The notes below the pieces were generated by a model. The model had not been told where the DNA came from. It saw nothing but the letters and a program-made list of their open reading frames with translations, and did no database searches. Source: Deltaproteobacteria bacterium (GTDB taxonomy: Bacteria > Desulfobacterota > Desulfobacteria > Desulfobacterales > UBA2156). From it: 64,000 nucleotides of DNA. The number at the start of each line of letters is the position of its first letter. Position 1 is the first letter of the stretch. The translations under genes and the position numbers were made by a program. Shown piece after piece: positions 7,606 to 15,262 of the stretch. The stretch covers positions 1 to 64,000 of the forward strand of contig JAFDGC010000010.1 of the NCBI GenBank assembly GCA_019309485.1, written 5' to 3'.

Positions 7606-8440
7606 ATTCGAAACGGTCCAGGGGCTCCTGAGGGACCTGAAGCTTTCCACGGTCTGCCAGGAAGCCCTTTGCCCCAACCGGTTCGAATGCTTCGGGGAAA
7701 AGACCGCCACCTTCCTGATCCTGGGAGACCGATGCACCCGGAACTGCCGGTTTTGCGCCGTTTCCCACGGGCAGCCCGCCTTGCCCGACCCGGAAGAGCC
7801 GGACAGGGTGGCCGACGCGGCCGCGACGCTGGGGCTCGATTTCATCGTGGTCACCTCCGTGACCCGGGACGATCTTGAAGACGGCGGGGCCGCCCAGTTC
7901 GCCAAGACCATCACCGCCGTCAAAAAGCGGATCCCCGGCGCCCGGGTGGAGGTGCTGGTGCCGGATTTTTCGGGAAACCGCGATGCCCTCGCCACGGTCC
8001 TTGCCGCCGGTCCGGATGTCTTGAATCACAACGTGGAAACCGTCCGCCGGCTTTACCCAAAGGTCCGGCCGGAAGCCGATTACGATCGCTCTGTGCAGTT
8101 GCTCCGGGAGGCCGCCCAAAAGGCCCCCGAGATCCCCATCAAGTCCGGGCTCATGCTGGGTGTGGGCGAAACCCTGGAAGAAATCCGGGAAACCCTCAAG
8201 AATCTTCATGCGGCGGGTTGCCGGATTCTTACCCTGGGCCAGTACCTGCAGCCTTCCCCCGCCCATCTGCCGGTCTTCCGGTTCGTTCCCCCCGAAACCT
8301 TTCAGGATCTCAAAGAAACGGCCCTAAAGATGGGGTTTACAGCCGTGGCCGGCGGCCCTCTGGTGCGGAGCTCCTATCACGCGCGGCAGGCTTTCGAGCA
8401 TGCTACAAAAAAGGCCCCGAGATCTCCGGCCAAAGGATAA
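7541..8440 (+). CDS. lipA: Lipoyl synthase (radical SAM)
   Basis: 299 residues. Inserts two sulfurs into protein-bound octanoyl groups. Contains the auxiliary cluster motif CQEALCPNRFEC, the radical SAM motif CTRNCRFC and the C-terminal RSSYHA whose serine ligates the auxiliary cluster. The N-terminus KPPWIRTRLPLGPEF is canonical. The ATG at 7541 is used (7517 is possible), so the gene overlaps the lipB 3' end by about 65 bases in another frame. With lipB it completes lipoylation of GcvH. Confidence 0.96.
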   Translation: MHPRIHTRKPPWIRTRLPLGPEFETVQGLLRDLKLSTVCQEALCPNRFECFGEKTATFLILGDRCTRNCRFCAVSHGQPALPDPEEPDRVADAAATLGLDFIVVTSVTRDDLEDGGAAQFAKTITAVKKRIPGARVEVLVPDFSGNRDALATVLAAGPDVLNHNVETVRRLYPKVRPEADYDRSVQLLREAAQKAPEIPIKSGLMLGVGETLEEIRETLKNLHAAGCRILTLGQYLQPSPAHLPVFRFVPPETFQDLKETALKMGFTAVAGGPLVRSSYHARQAFEHATKKAPRSPAKG

Positions 8441-8501
8441 TCATTTGTTTTTCATACAATTTCCTTCCATCGGCCGATCCATACCGGGTGAGGATTTCTC
8501 C

Positions 8502-8529
8502 TTGACAATTCAAAGGCATTTGATAAGAA
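8502..8529 (+). promoter_or_regulatory. Candidate promoter of the F0 operon
   Basis: TTGACA (8502-8507), 16 bases, TAAGAA (8524-8529), about 45 bases before the first F0 gene. Perfect -35, moderate -10. Confidence 0.5.
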
Positions 8530-8572
8530 AAGCTTCTTTTATGCGGTCCATGCCTCCGGAATCCCGCCGCCG

Positions 8573-8860
8573 GTGGACGCGTTGACGGCGCCGATGGGAA
8601 TCGATTATCGGAAAAACCGCCCCTGGCTGGAAAACCTGCACATTGTGATGCAGGTGGGCCTGACCATGGCCGGGTGCATCGTTTTCTGCTTTTTTATCGG
8701 GCGCTGGCTGGACCGCTGGATGGAAACGAAGGGGATCTTCGTCATGATCTTCACACTCCTGGGAGTGGTCGGCGGGGCGAACACCGCGTATCGACAGATC
8801 ATGAAGACCGTGAAGGATGAAAAGCCGGGTGGAAATGAACCGACCGACGGAAATCCTTAG
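8573..8860 (+). CDS. AtpZ/AtpI-family small membrane protein
   Basis: Up to 95 residues with two hydrophobic helices (about 24-45 and 57-72), VMQVGLTMAGCIVFCFFIGR and FVMIFTLLGVVGGANTAYR, the pattern of F0F1-ATPase accessory proteins thought to help c-ring assembly or cation supply. GTG start at 8573; an ATG at 8594 is equally possible and neither has a clear ribosome site. First gene of the F0 operon, overlapping the next gene. Confidence 0.75.
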   Translation: MDALTAPMGIDYRKNRPWLENLHIVMQVGLTMAGCIVFCFFIGRWLDRWMETKGIFVMIFTLLGVVGGANTAYRQIMKTVKDEKPGGNEPTDGNP

Positions 8861-9233
8861 ACAGACCCGAAATCTGTATTGCAAAAGGGCCTTGGCCGCC
8901 GCCGTGGTGTTGGGCCTGCTGACCCTTTTGCTGGGACAAAAAGCCATGGGAAAAGGGCTGGTTCTGGGCACCCTTTTCAGCATCCTCAATTTTTCCATCA
9001 TGGCCTACCTCTTGCCGGCGAATCTTTCCAAGAGCCGGGCCAAAACCTTTTTCACGGCCTTTTTTTCCATCGGCGGCCGGTACGCCCTCATGGCCGCCCC
9101 TTTGATAGCGGCCCTGAAATATGACCAGTTTTACTGGCCGGCCACGGTCGTGGGGCTTTTCATGGTGCAAGTCGTCATTCTGGCCGAGCAGGGGCTGAAA
9201 CTCCTGAAAACCCGGAAACTCACCGCCGTTTAG
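8835..9233 (+). CDS. atpI: ATP synthase protein I
   Basis: 132 residues with four predicted membrane helices (AAAVVLGLLTLLLGQ, LGTLFSILNFSIMAYLL, FFSIGGRYALMAAPLIAAL, PATVVGLFMVQVVILAEQ). This is the ATP synthase I family, which helps assemble the c-ring. Start 8835 is chosen; 8817 is also in frame. Directly upstream of atpB, as in most F0 operons. Confidence 0.8.
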   Translation: MNRPTEILRQTRNLYCKRALAAAVVLGLLTLLLGQKAMGKGLVLGTLFSILNFSIMAYLLPANLSKSRAKTFFTAFFSIGGRYALMAAPLIAALKYDQFYWPATVVGLFMVQVVILAEQGLKLLKTRKLTAV

Positions 9234-9244
9234 GGAAACGATTC

Positions 9245-9919
9245 ATGCAGGAACTGGGGAAAATACATCAACTGCTCATCCCTGTCGGGGGATACACCAT
9301 CACCCTCAATCTCGAAGTCATCGTGATGACCTGGATCGTCATCGCACTGTTGTGCCTCTTCGGCGTGTTGGCCGCCGGGCGGCGCAACATTTTCCCGAGG
9401 CCCTTCCAGATCATCGGGGAACTCTTTGTTTCCGCCTTTTACAAATTGACCGAAGACGCCCTGGGCAAAACCGAAGCGGAAAAATACGGGCCCCTGGTTT
9501 GCGCCCTGTTCATGTTTTTGATGCTGTCCAACTGGCTGGGGATCCTCCCCCACCTGGAAGAGCCCACCAAGGACCTGAATACGCCCCTGTCTCTGGGTCT
9601 CATGGGCTTCGTCATCGCCCATTACGCCGGCATCAAGTCCAAAGGGTTCAAGGATTACGCCAAGGAATACTTCCAGCCCATGTTTTTCATGATGCCGTTG
9701 AACGTCATCGGGGAGCTGGCCAAGGTCGTTTCCATTTCTTTCCGGCTTTTCGGAAACATCATGGGCGGGTCCATCATCATCCTCGTGGTTTCCTACTTGA
9801 CGTACAGTATCCTCCTTCCGCCCATTTTGAACGCTTTTTTCGGGCTTTTCGTGGGCACCATCCAGGCTTTCGTGTTCACCATGCTCACGGTGGTCTATAT
9901 ATCGGTCCAGGTGAAATAA
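9245..9919 (+). CDS. atpB: ATP synthase F0 subunit a
   Basis: 224 residues, five to six membrane helices. Forms the ion half-channels against the c-ring. The essential stator arginine is R167 in SISFRLFGNIMGG; a conserved TKDLNTPLSLGLMGF segment precedes it. It is shorter at the N-terminus than E. coli subunit a (271), as in many anaerobes. It faces a ring built from two very different c proteins encoded next to it. Confidence 0.95.
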   Translation: MQELGKIHQLLIPVGGYTITLNLEVIVMTWIVIALLCLFGVLAAGRRNIFPRPFQIIGELFVSAFYKLTEDALGKTEAEKYGPLVCALFMFLMLSNWLGILPHLEEPTKDLNTPLSLGLMGFVIAHYAGIKSKGFKDYAKEYFQPMFFMMPLNVIGELAKVVSISFRLFGNIMGGSIIILVVSYLTYSILLPPILNAFFGLFVGTIQAFVFTMLTVVYISVQVK

Positions 9920-9922
9920 ACG

Positions 9923-10897
9923 ATGGCGCTTGACGTTACAACGATAATGAAAGTCGCCGCCTTTGCGGGCGGCGGGTTCGCCATGGGGATGGGCGCGGTG
10001 GGTGCCGCCATCGGGGAAGGATACACCGCGGCCCAGGCCAACCTGGCCGTCTCCCGGAATCCCAAAATTTCCGGGGACATCTTCAAGAACATGCTGGTAG
10101 GGCAAGCCGTGGCGGAATCGGCGTCCATTTTCGCCCTCGTCATCGCCATCCTCCTGTTGTTCCTGGAAGTCCCCACGTCGGGCTACATCCAGGCGGCCTC
10201 CCTGTTTGGCGCCGGCCTTTGCATGGGATTCGGCGCCTTGGGATCCGGGATCGGTTCCGGTTTTCCGGCGGCGGAGACGTGCCTGGGGATCTCCCGGCAG
10301 CCGTCGGTGTCGTCTCGGCTGACCACAAATATGCTCATCGGTTCGGCGGTCTGTCAGACGCCGGCCATCCTGTCCATGGTCGTTTCCCTCCTCCTGCTCT
10401 TCATGCAGTTCAAGGGAATCCCCTTCCAACCCGGATGGGGGGCGGTCATCGGTGCCGGTCTCAGTACCGGCCTGGCGGCCATCGGCTCCGGATACGGGGG
10501 CGGACTGGCGGCGGGCGCCAGCTGCGAGGGGATCTCCAGAAATCCGAACACGGTGGCCAACGTCACCACCATCATGCTGGTGGGGCAAGCCGTGGCGCAG
10601 ACATCTTCCATCTTCGGGCTGTTGATCAGCTTTATCCTGATCTTTAAATCCTTCCCCGAAACCCAGGCCTTGAGCCCGGCCGTGGCTCTGCTGTCGGCAG
10701 GCATCTGCATGGGATTCGGGGGAATCGGCCCGGGCATCGGGAACGGCCAGGCGGCCCAGGGCGCGGTGCGCTGGGTGGCCCGCAATGTGGATCATGCGGC
10801 CGATCTCATGAGAATCATGCTGGTAGGGCAGGCGGTTTCCCAGTCCACCGCCATTTACGCCATGGTGGTGAGCCTGGTACTCATTTTCGTTTTGTAA
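9923..10897 (+). CDS. atpE1: Fused four-hairpin ATP synthase c subunit
   Basis: 324 residues made of four tandem c-subunit hairpins (about 1-84, 85-168, 169-248, 249-324), eight membrane helices. Each hairpin keeps the glycine-rich helix 1 and a polar loop arginine (R45, R125, R206, R287). Only hairpin 1 has the ion-site acids: E32 in AAIGEGY and E65 in GQAVAESASIF. At the position of E65, hairpins 2, 3 and 4 have glutamine (Q145, Q226, Q307); at the position of E32 they have S112, G193 and N274. Spacing between the sites is 80, 81 and 81 residues, so this is clean in-frame repetition, not a frameshift artefact. Fused c subunits with lost sites are known (V-type K subunits, Acetobacterium c1); four hairpins with one site is unusual. 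Confidence 0.9.
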   Translation: MALDVTTIMKVAAFAGGGFAMGMGAVGAAIGEGYTAAQANLAVSRNPKISGDIFKNMLVGQAVAESASIFALVIAILLLFLEVPTSGYIQAASLFGAGLCMGFGALGSGIGSGFPAAETCLGISRQPSVSSRLTTNMLIGSAVCQTPAILSMVVSLLLLFMQFKGIPFQPGWGAVIGAGLSTGLAAIGSGYGGGLAAGASCEGISRNPNTVANVTTIMLVGQAVAQTSSIFGLLISFILIFKSFPETQALSPAVALLSAGICMGFGGIGPGIGNGQAAQGAVRWVARNVDHAADLMRIMLVGQAVSQSTAIYAMVVSLVLIFVL

Positions 10898-10925
10898 CGT
10901 AACATCCAACGGTTAGGAGGTTCAT

Positions 10926-11174
10926 ATGGCTATCGAAGGTGCGGATCTCATCAAAGCGGCGGCGTTTTTAGGCGCCGGTATCTCCATGGGCCTGGGCGCC
11001 ATCGGCCCGGGCGTCGGTGAAGGGATGGTGGCGGCCAAGGCGTGTGAAGCCATTGGAAGAAACCCCAAAGAAGCCGGATTGCTGACCCGGACCATGCTGG
11101 TGGGGCAAGCCGTCTCCGAGTCCACCGGGATCTACTCTTTGGTCATCGCGCTCCTTTTGCTCTTCGTCGTGTAA
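10926..11174 (+). CDS. atpE2: ATP synthase F0 subunit c, single hairpin, Na+-type motif
   Basis: 82 residues, two helices and a polar loop (R45-N46-P47). Ion-site residues align without gaps to sodium c subunits: E32 (GPGVGEGM), V63, E65, S66, T67 and Y70 (QAVSESTGIYSLV). Glutamate instead of glutamine at 32 gives the two-carboxylate sodium motif described for Fusobacterium. It has a strong ribosome site (TTAGGAGGTTCAT), much better than that of the fused c, which fits it being the majority ring subunit. Confidence 0.95.
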   Translation: MAIEGADLIKAAAFLGAGISMGLGAIGPGVGEGMVAAKACEAIGRNPKEAGLLTRTMLVGQAVSESTGIYSLVIALLLLFVV

Positions 11175-11195
11175 CACCGGGGTTCGATAGACATT

Positions 11196-11651
11196 ATGGA
11201 GATCGTCAGCAACATCGCCCTGATCACGATCAATGAAACGGTGATCGTTCAGTTGATCTCGTTTTTGATCTTTTTATTCCTGTTCAACCGGATCATGATC
11301 CGTCCCCTGCGGCGGGTCATGTGGGAACGGGAACACCACATGGAAAAAATTCAAAAAGAGATCGAAGAGTCCGAGAAGATCGTCGACTTTTGCCGCCGGG
11401 AGCTGGAAGACCGCAAAAGTGCGGTGCGAACCGAGGCCCGGGCCTTGAGCCGGGAAATGGAGGCCCAGGGAAGCGGTGAGGCCGAAAAAATCTTCGATGC
11501 GGCAAGGAAAGAGATCAACGCCCTCAAAGCATCCACGGAAAAAGAGATCGCCGGAAAAATCGAAGCCGCCAAAAAGAGCCTGGCCGACGAATCGGAAGTC
11601 CTGGCGGCGGCCATCATGGAAAAGATGCTGGACCGGAGGGTGCGCCCATGA
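11196..11651 (+). CDS. atpF': ATP synthase F0 subunit b'
   Basis: 151 residues: one N-terminal membrane helix (VQLISFLIFLFLFNRIM), the b-type IRPLRRVMWER segment and then a long charged coiled coil to residue 145. Peripheral stalk subunit that with b holds F1 against rotation. It overlaps the next gene (atpF) by 4 bases. Confidence 0.88.
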   Translation: MEIVSNIALITINETVIVQLISFLIFLFLFNRIMIRPLRRVMWEREHHMEKIQKEIEESEKIVDFCRRELEDRKSAVRTEARALSREMEAQGSGEAEKIFDAARKEINALKASTEKEIAGKIEAAKKSLADESEVLAAAIMEKMLDRRVRP

Positions 11652-12226
11652 TCCGACACTTCCTGGCAATGTTGTGGAAAGGAAGCGCGGTGCCGGCGGC
11701 AGTCCTCTTTCTTGCCGGGACGGCGGCGGCGGCCGAAGGGGCCGGAGACTGGCGGCCCACCTATGACCTCATCATGCGGTGGGTCAACTTTTTGATCCTT
11801 GCGTTCATCATCGTCAAGTACGCCCGCCGGCCCTTGAAAAATTTTCTGGCCGACAAAAAGACCGACCTGGAACAGGAAATCCAAAGCCTCGAGCAGGAAA
11901 AGGAAAGAATCGCCAAAGAGGTGGACCAGGCGAAAAAAACCCTCGAGGAAAGCGAAGGAACCCTTTCGGCCCTGAAAGCCCGGATTTTAAAAGAAGGGGA
12001 AGCCGAACGGGAACGGGTCATCCAGGAAGCCCGGGCGCAAGCACAGGTGATGCTCGAAAGCGCGCGGCAAAGAATCGAAAATCAGCTCCGCCGGGCCAAG
12101 GGCGGGGTCGTATCGGAACTCGTGGATTCCGCCGTCGCCCTTGCCCTCCAGCGCCTCCCCCAAATGCTCACCCCGGAAGACCACCAGGCGTGGATCGACC
12201 GGTTCACCACCTCCGCATCCCAATGA
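11648..12226 (+). CDS. atpF: ATP synthase F0 subunit b
   Basis: 192 residues. A hydrophobic N-terminal stretch (VPAAVLFLAGTAAAA), a second helix (VNFLILAFIIVKYARRPLKN) and a long coiled coil. Paired with b' as a heterodimeric stalk. The operon stops here: instead of the delta, alpha, gamma, beta and epsilon genes that usually follow b, a convergent lipoprotein gene lies 69 bases on. The F1 genes must be elsewhere on the chromosome, or this F0 is a second, orphan set. Confidence 0.9.
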   Translation: MIRHFLAMLWKGSAVPAAVLFLAGTAAAAEGAGDWRPTYDLIMRWVNFLILAFIIVKYARRPLKNFLADKKTDLEQEIQSLEQEKERIAKEVDQAKKTLEESEGTLSALKARILKEGEAERERVIQEARAQAQVMLESARQRIENQLRRAKGGVVSELVDSAVALALQRLPQMLTPEDHQAWIDRFTTSASQ

Positions 12227-12294
12227 AGTCGAATCTCTTTTCTCACCGCGGGGCTTCCGGTCTTCCTGAAATCGCCGTTTGAGGGGTCGCCGCA

Positions 12295-12759
12295 TCAGGG
12301 GACGGGGGCTGCCTTTTTCCCGGAGTCGTCTTTGAAAAGGGTTTCCAGGTAGGGCAAACCGGATCCCTTTTCGAAAACCATGTCTTCCAGGATCCCCTCC
12401 GGCGTGAAGACCATCGCCAAAAGATCGTAGCGAGTGAGGTTGGTGTATCCCGAGAAGCTCACGCTGGATCCGGCAAAATCCGTCAAGGGAATCCCGAAGG
12501 CGATGCTGTTTTGCACATAAACGGATTGCGTGTACATGAAAAGGTCTCTCCCCTCAAGCGCCACGATCCGGCTCGGCGCCCCGTAAAGGGTCAGCACTTC
12601 CTGCATGGTGGTGGATCCGATGCGAAGCGTCTCGGACGGGGCGGCCACCGGGCTTCCCTCGACCTCCCGGAGCACCCGATAGGAAAGACACCCGCTTGTC
12701 GCAAAGATCCATAAAAGGATCCAAAGGCCGATGAAGGCCTTATTTAAAGGGAAGCCCAT
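12295..12759 (-). CDS. Small lipoprotein, possibly BamE/OmlA-like
   Basis: 154 residues with a lipoprotein signal peptide (hydrophobic core WILLWIFATSGC, lipobox ending in C24). The mature part has a segment TLRIGSTTMQEVLTLYGAPS that resembles the BamE/SmpA small fold. It is paired with a second, similar lipoprotein gene immediately upstream, with a 20-base overlap. Probably a membrane-anchored periplasmic protein; exact role unknown. Confidence 0.65.
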   Translation of the reverse strand: MGFPLNKAFIGLWILLWIFATSGCLSYRVLREVEGSPVAAPSETLRIGSTTMQEVLTLYGAPSRIVALEGRDLFMYTQSVYVQNSIAFGIPLTDFAGSSVSFSGYTNLTRYDLLAMVFTPEGILEDMVFEKGSGLPYLETLFKDDSGKKAAPVP

Positions 12760-13129
12760 ACGCCGTCTGCTCCGCGTTCAAGCTGACCCCATAATGGGAA
12801 AGCACATTTTCCGAATCGAAAAAAAGGGCCATCTGGTCATACTGGGTGTCGAAATTGCCCAGAGTCAGCAGCACCAGCCACAACGCCGTCCCCTTGGTAA
12901 CGGCCCTCCGGTAGATATAGGCGTTTCCGTTGGTAAGTTTCACCACCTCCGTGGGAGCCCCGAAAAGCTGCGTGACATCGGCGGCGCGGGTCTTCCCCGG
13001 CGTCAATGAATGGAACTTGGAAGGGTCGAAGGGCTGGTACTCTTTGGTCTTTCCGATGACGGTGCAGCCCACCCCCACGGCGGCCCACAACCCGATGACG
13101 CCTAGAAACGCGGCCATGCGTTTTTTCAT
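12740..13129 (-). CDS. Small lipoprotein, possibly BamE/OmlA-like
   Basis: 129 residues, signal peptide MKKRMAAFLGVIGLWAAVGVGC with lipobox cysteine at 22. The segment LTPGKTRAADVTQLFGAPTE followed by NGNAYIYRR matches the same GAPxxV pattern as its neighbour, so the pair looks like a tandem duplication of one fold. Strong GGGAGG ribosome site. Function unknown beyond envelope localisation. Confidence 0.65.
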   Translation of the reverse strand: MKKRMAAFLGVIGLWAAVGVGCTVIGKTKEYQPFDPSKFHSLTPGKTRAADVTQLFGAPTEVVKLTNGNAYIYRRAVTKGTALWLVLLTLGNFDTQYDQMALFFDSENVLSHYGVSLNAEQTAYGLPFK

Positions 13130-13159
13130 GATTTCCTCCCTATCGTTAACGTCCGCCGG

Positions 13160-13459
13160 TTACGATTCGCGAATCTTTTTCAAATACGTCTCCCACTCCA
13201 TGGGAAGCAGATATTTTTTCTGGGTGTTGCATTCCTTGCAACTGGGCACCAGGTTCCCCTTCGTGCTTTTCCCCCCCCGGGACAGGGGAACGATATGGTC
13301 CATGGTCAGGGCCCCCGGGGGGAACGATTTGCCGCAGTAATGGCATTTTCCTTTTGCCAGTTTCCGCTTCCACCACTGGGATTTCCTCAGTTCCCTGGCT
13401 TTCCGGCGTTCTGTGGACAGATGCGCTTCATCGAAGTCCATGTCATGCGGTTCCGGCAT
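13160..13459 (-). CDS. HNH endonuclease-domain protein
   Basis: 99 residues. Zinc-type HNH domain: CHYCGKSF, then the catalytic histidine pair TMDHIVPLSRGGKST, N in KGNLVPSCKECNTQKK. Nearly the whole protein is the domain, as in small McrA-like HNH proteins. It overlaps the 3' end of the ATP-grasp gene by 17 bases and is probably co-transcribed with it and era. No restriction or phage genes nearby, so a defence role is not supported; likely a nicking or repair nuclease. Confidence 0.8.
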   Translation of the reverse strand: MPEPHDMDFDEAHLSTERRKARELRKSQWWKRKLAKGKCHYCGKSFPPGALTMDHIVPLSRGGKSTKGNLVPSCKECNTQKKYLLPMEWETYLKKIRES

Positions 13460-14306
13460 GGGTGATCCCTCTTTTGAGGTTCAGGCGGGACAGCCATCGA
13501 TCGATGGCCTGTGCCAACAACCCATAGTATCGCTCCGATCCGCCCAGCCCTTTTCTGCCGAAAAAATAGTTGATCTCCAAAAAGAACGGGTTTTCGTCCG
13601 GAGCACTTTCACGAAAGAGCAAGTCGATGCCGGCAAGATTGATTCCGGTTTTTCCGCAAAAATCCCGAACCGCGGTTCTCCCCGCGTCCTGAAGTTCCGG
13701 GTCCGCCCGGTCATCGATGATCCCGCCGGCGCTGACGTTGGTCAGGAATCGGCCGGGATCGGGTTGGATCCGCCAGTAGGAAAACAGGGCATCACCGATG
13801 ACGGCGACCCGCAGGGAGCGGTTTCCGCCGGGAAGAAATTCCTGGATTAAAAAGGGCAGCGCATCGCTTCCGCTTCCTTTTTCCCATAACAGCATGTCTT
13901 TCAGGGCCTCCAGGGAATCCACCCGGAAAACGCTTGCCCCCTCCCCGCCCCAGTTCCACTTGAAAACCAGGGGAAAGGAAAAGGGCAACCCTTTTCCGTC
14001 GTCGCCGTATCGTGAAAAAAAGTCCGCCACGGATGAAAAAATTTCACTCCGGGGATGGGGAAATCCCGTGCGCCGGAACAGCCGGATCTGATCCGTTTTC
14101 CCCGGGAAGGCAAAGCGCACCTCGTAGTTGGGGAAAACATTGGGGCAATGGGCCGCCGCCATGCGGTAAAGGGACTCCCGGCATCCCTGGGGAAGGATCA
14201 CCGCGGAAGCCCTTTGAATGAACGCCAATTCCTCCGGCCCCGGATCCCGGCCCGCGCACAGGCGGTTGACGTCGCCTTCGTAACAGGGATGAAAGGACAG
14301 GATCAT
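13443..14306 (-). CDS. ATP-grasp protein (RimK/glutathione synthase-like)
   Basis: 287 residues. A non-conserved N-terminal 70 residues (MILSFHPCYEGDVNR) precede the ATP-grasp core: FPLVFKWNWGGEGASVFRV (ATP lysine and glycine loop), IQEFLPGGNRSLRVAVIG (hinge) and INLAGIDLLFRESAPDENPF with EINYFFG at the metal site. Such enzymes ligate a carboxylate to an amine. The start at 14306 overlaps the era stop (ATGA), so it is translationally coupled to era. Substrate unknown. Confidence 0.75.
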   Translation of the reverse strand: MILSFHPCYEGDVNRLCAGRDPGPEELAFIQRASAVILPQGCRESLYRMAAAHCPNVFPNYEVRFAFPGKTDQIRLFRRTGFPHPRSEIFSSVADFFSRYGDDGKGLPFSFPLVFKWNWGGEGASVFRVDSLEALKDMLLWEKGSGSDALPFLIQEFLPGGNRSLRVAVIGDALFSYWRIQPDPGRFLTNVSAGGIIDDRADPELQDAGRTAVRDFCGKTGINLAGIDLLFRESAPDENPFFLEINYFFGRKGLGGSERYYGLLAQAIDRWLSRLNLKRGITHAGTA

Positions 14307-15223
14307 TCGTACCCGAACCTTTTCAGCGCCTTGGGATCCTTCCTCCACTTTTTCTGGACCCGCACAAAAAGTTCCAGAAAGACCTTGCACCCCAAAAAGG
14401 CTTCGACCTCCTGCCGGGCGTGCATCCCGATCTGTTTGAGCTTTTGCCCGGCGGTCCCGATGAGGATCCCTTTCTGGGAGTCGCGCTCCACATGGATAGT
14501 GGCCCTGATCCGGACCAGGGATCGGTCCGCGCTCGGAGAAAAGGCGTCCACGGTGACGGCGACGGCATAAGGAATCTCCTGGCCGGTGAGGCGGATGACC
14601 TTTTCCCGGATCCGTTCGGCCACCAGGAAACGCGTGGGGACGTCGGTGACCGCGTCCCGGTCGAAATAGGGCGGCCCTTCGGGCAACAACCGTTCAATGG
14701 TCTTCATCAGGGCATCGATGCCGTTCCCGGTTTTGGCGCTGACGGGAAAAACCGCCTCAAAGGGATATTTACCGATCCACGCTTCCATCAGGAGCAACAA
14801 TTTCTTTTTTTCCATCAGATCGATTTTGTTGAGGGCCAAAACAACCCCCGATCGATTCGACCGCAGGGCCTTGAGCAAAAGGGCTTCGGTCTCCGGATCC
14901 GGTGCGGCGGCATCCAGCAACAGGAGTACTACGTCGGCTTCGGAAAGGGCGGACAACGCCGTTTTGACGAGCCGGGAATTGAAGGCAGCGGCCCCCGAAA
15001 AGACCCCGGGGGTGTCCAAAAACAGGATCTGGGCACCGGGGCGATGCACGATCCCTAAGATCCGGTTTCGGGTCGTCTGGGGCTTTTTGGAGACAATGGA
15101 GATCTTTTCCTTCAGGACCCGGTTCAAAAAGGTCGATTTTCCGGCGTTGGGCGGGCCCACGAGGGCCACGAATCCGGATCGAAACGAAACACCGGACAGG
15201 TCTCTCCCCTGTTGTTCCATCAT
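14303..15223 (-). CDS. era: GTPase Era
   Basis: 306 residues. G motifs GPPNAGKST, DTPG, NKID and a C-terminal KH domain (GILIGTAGQKLKQIG) that binds the 3' end of 16S rRNA. Era is needed for 30S maturation. In an apparent minus-strand run from engB to the ATP-grasp gene, so two ribosome-assembly GTPases are adjacent. Confidence 0.95.
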   Translation of the reverse strand: MMEQQGRDLSGVSFRSGFVALVGPPNAGKSTFLNRVLKEKISIVSKKPQTTRNRILGIVHRPGAQILFLDTPGVFSGAAAFNSRLVKTALSALSEADVVLLLLDAAAPDPETEALLLKALRSNRSGVVLALNKIDLMEKKKLLLLMEAWIGKYPFEAVFPVSAKTGNGIDALMKTIERLLPEGPPYFDRDAVTDVPTRFLVAERIREKVIRLTGQEIPYAVAVTVDAFSPSADRSLVRIRATIHVERDSQKGILIGTAGQKLKQIGMHARQEVEAFLGCKVFLELFVRVQKKWRKDPKALKRFGYE

Positions 15224-15262
15224 TGGGTACGCTTCACTGTTTCGGGCCTCCTGGATTCGTAC

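Noticed and set aside
9230-10909. 559-codon open frame on the minus strand
   Set aside because: It lies opposite atpB and the fused c gene, is rich in His, Gly, Gln and Asp, and is the antisense shadow of GC-rich coding sequence. No domain or ribosome site.
13160-13459. HNH protein as part of a defence system
   Set aside because: Neighbours are era, an ATP-grasp protein and lipoproteins; no methylase, helicase or phage genes.
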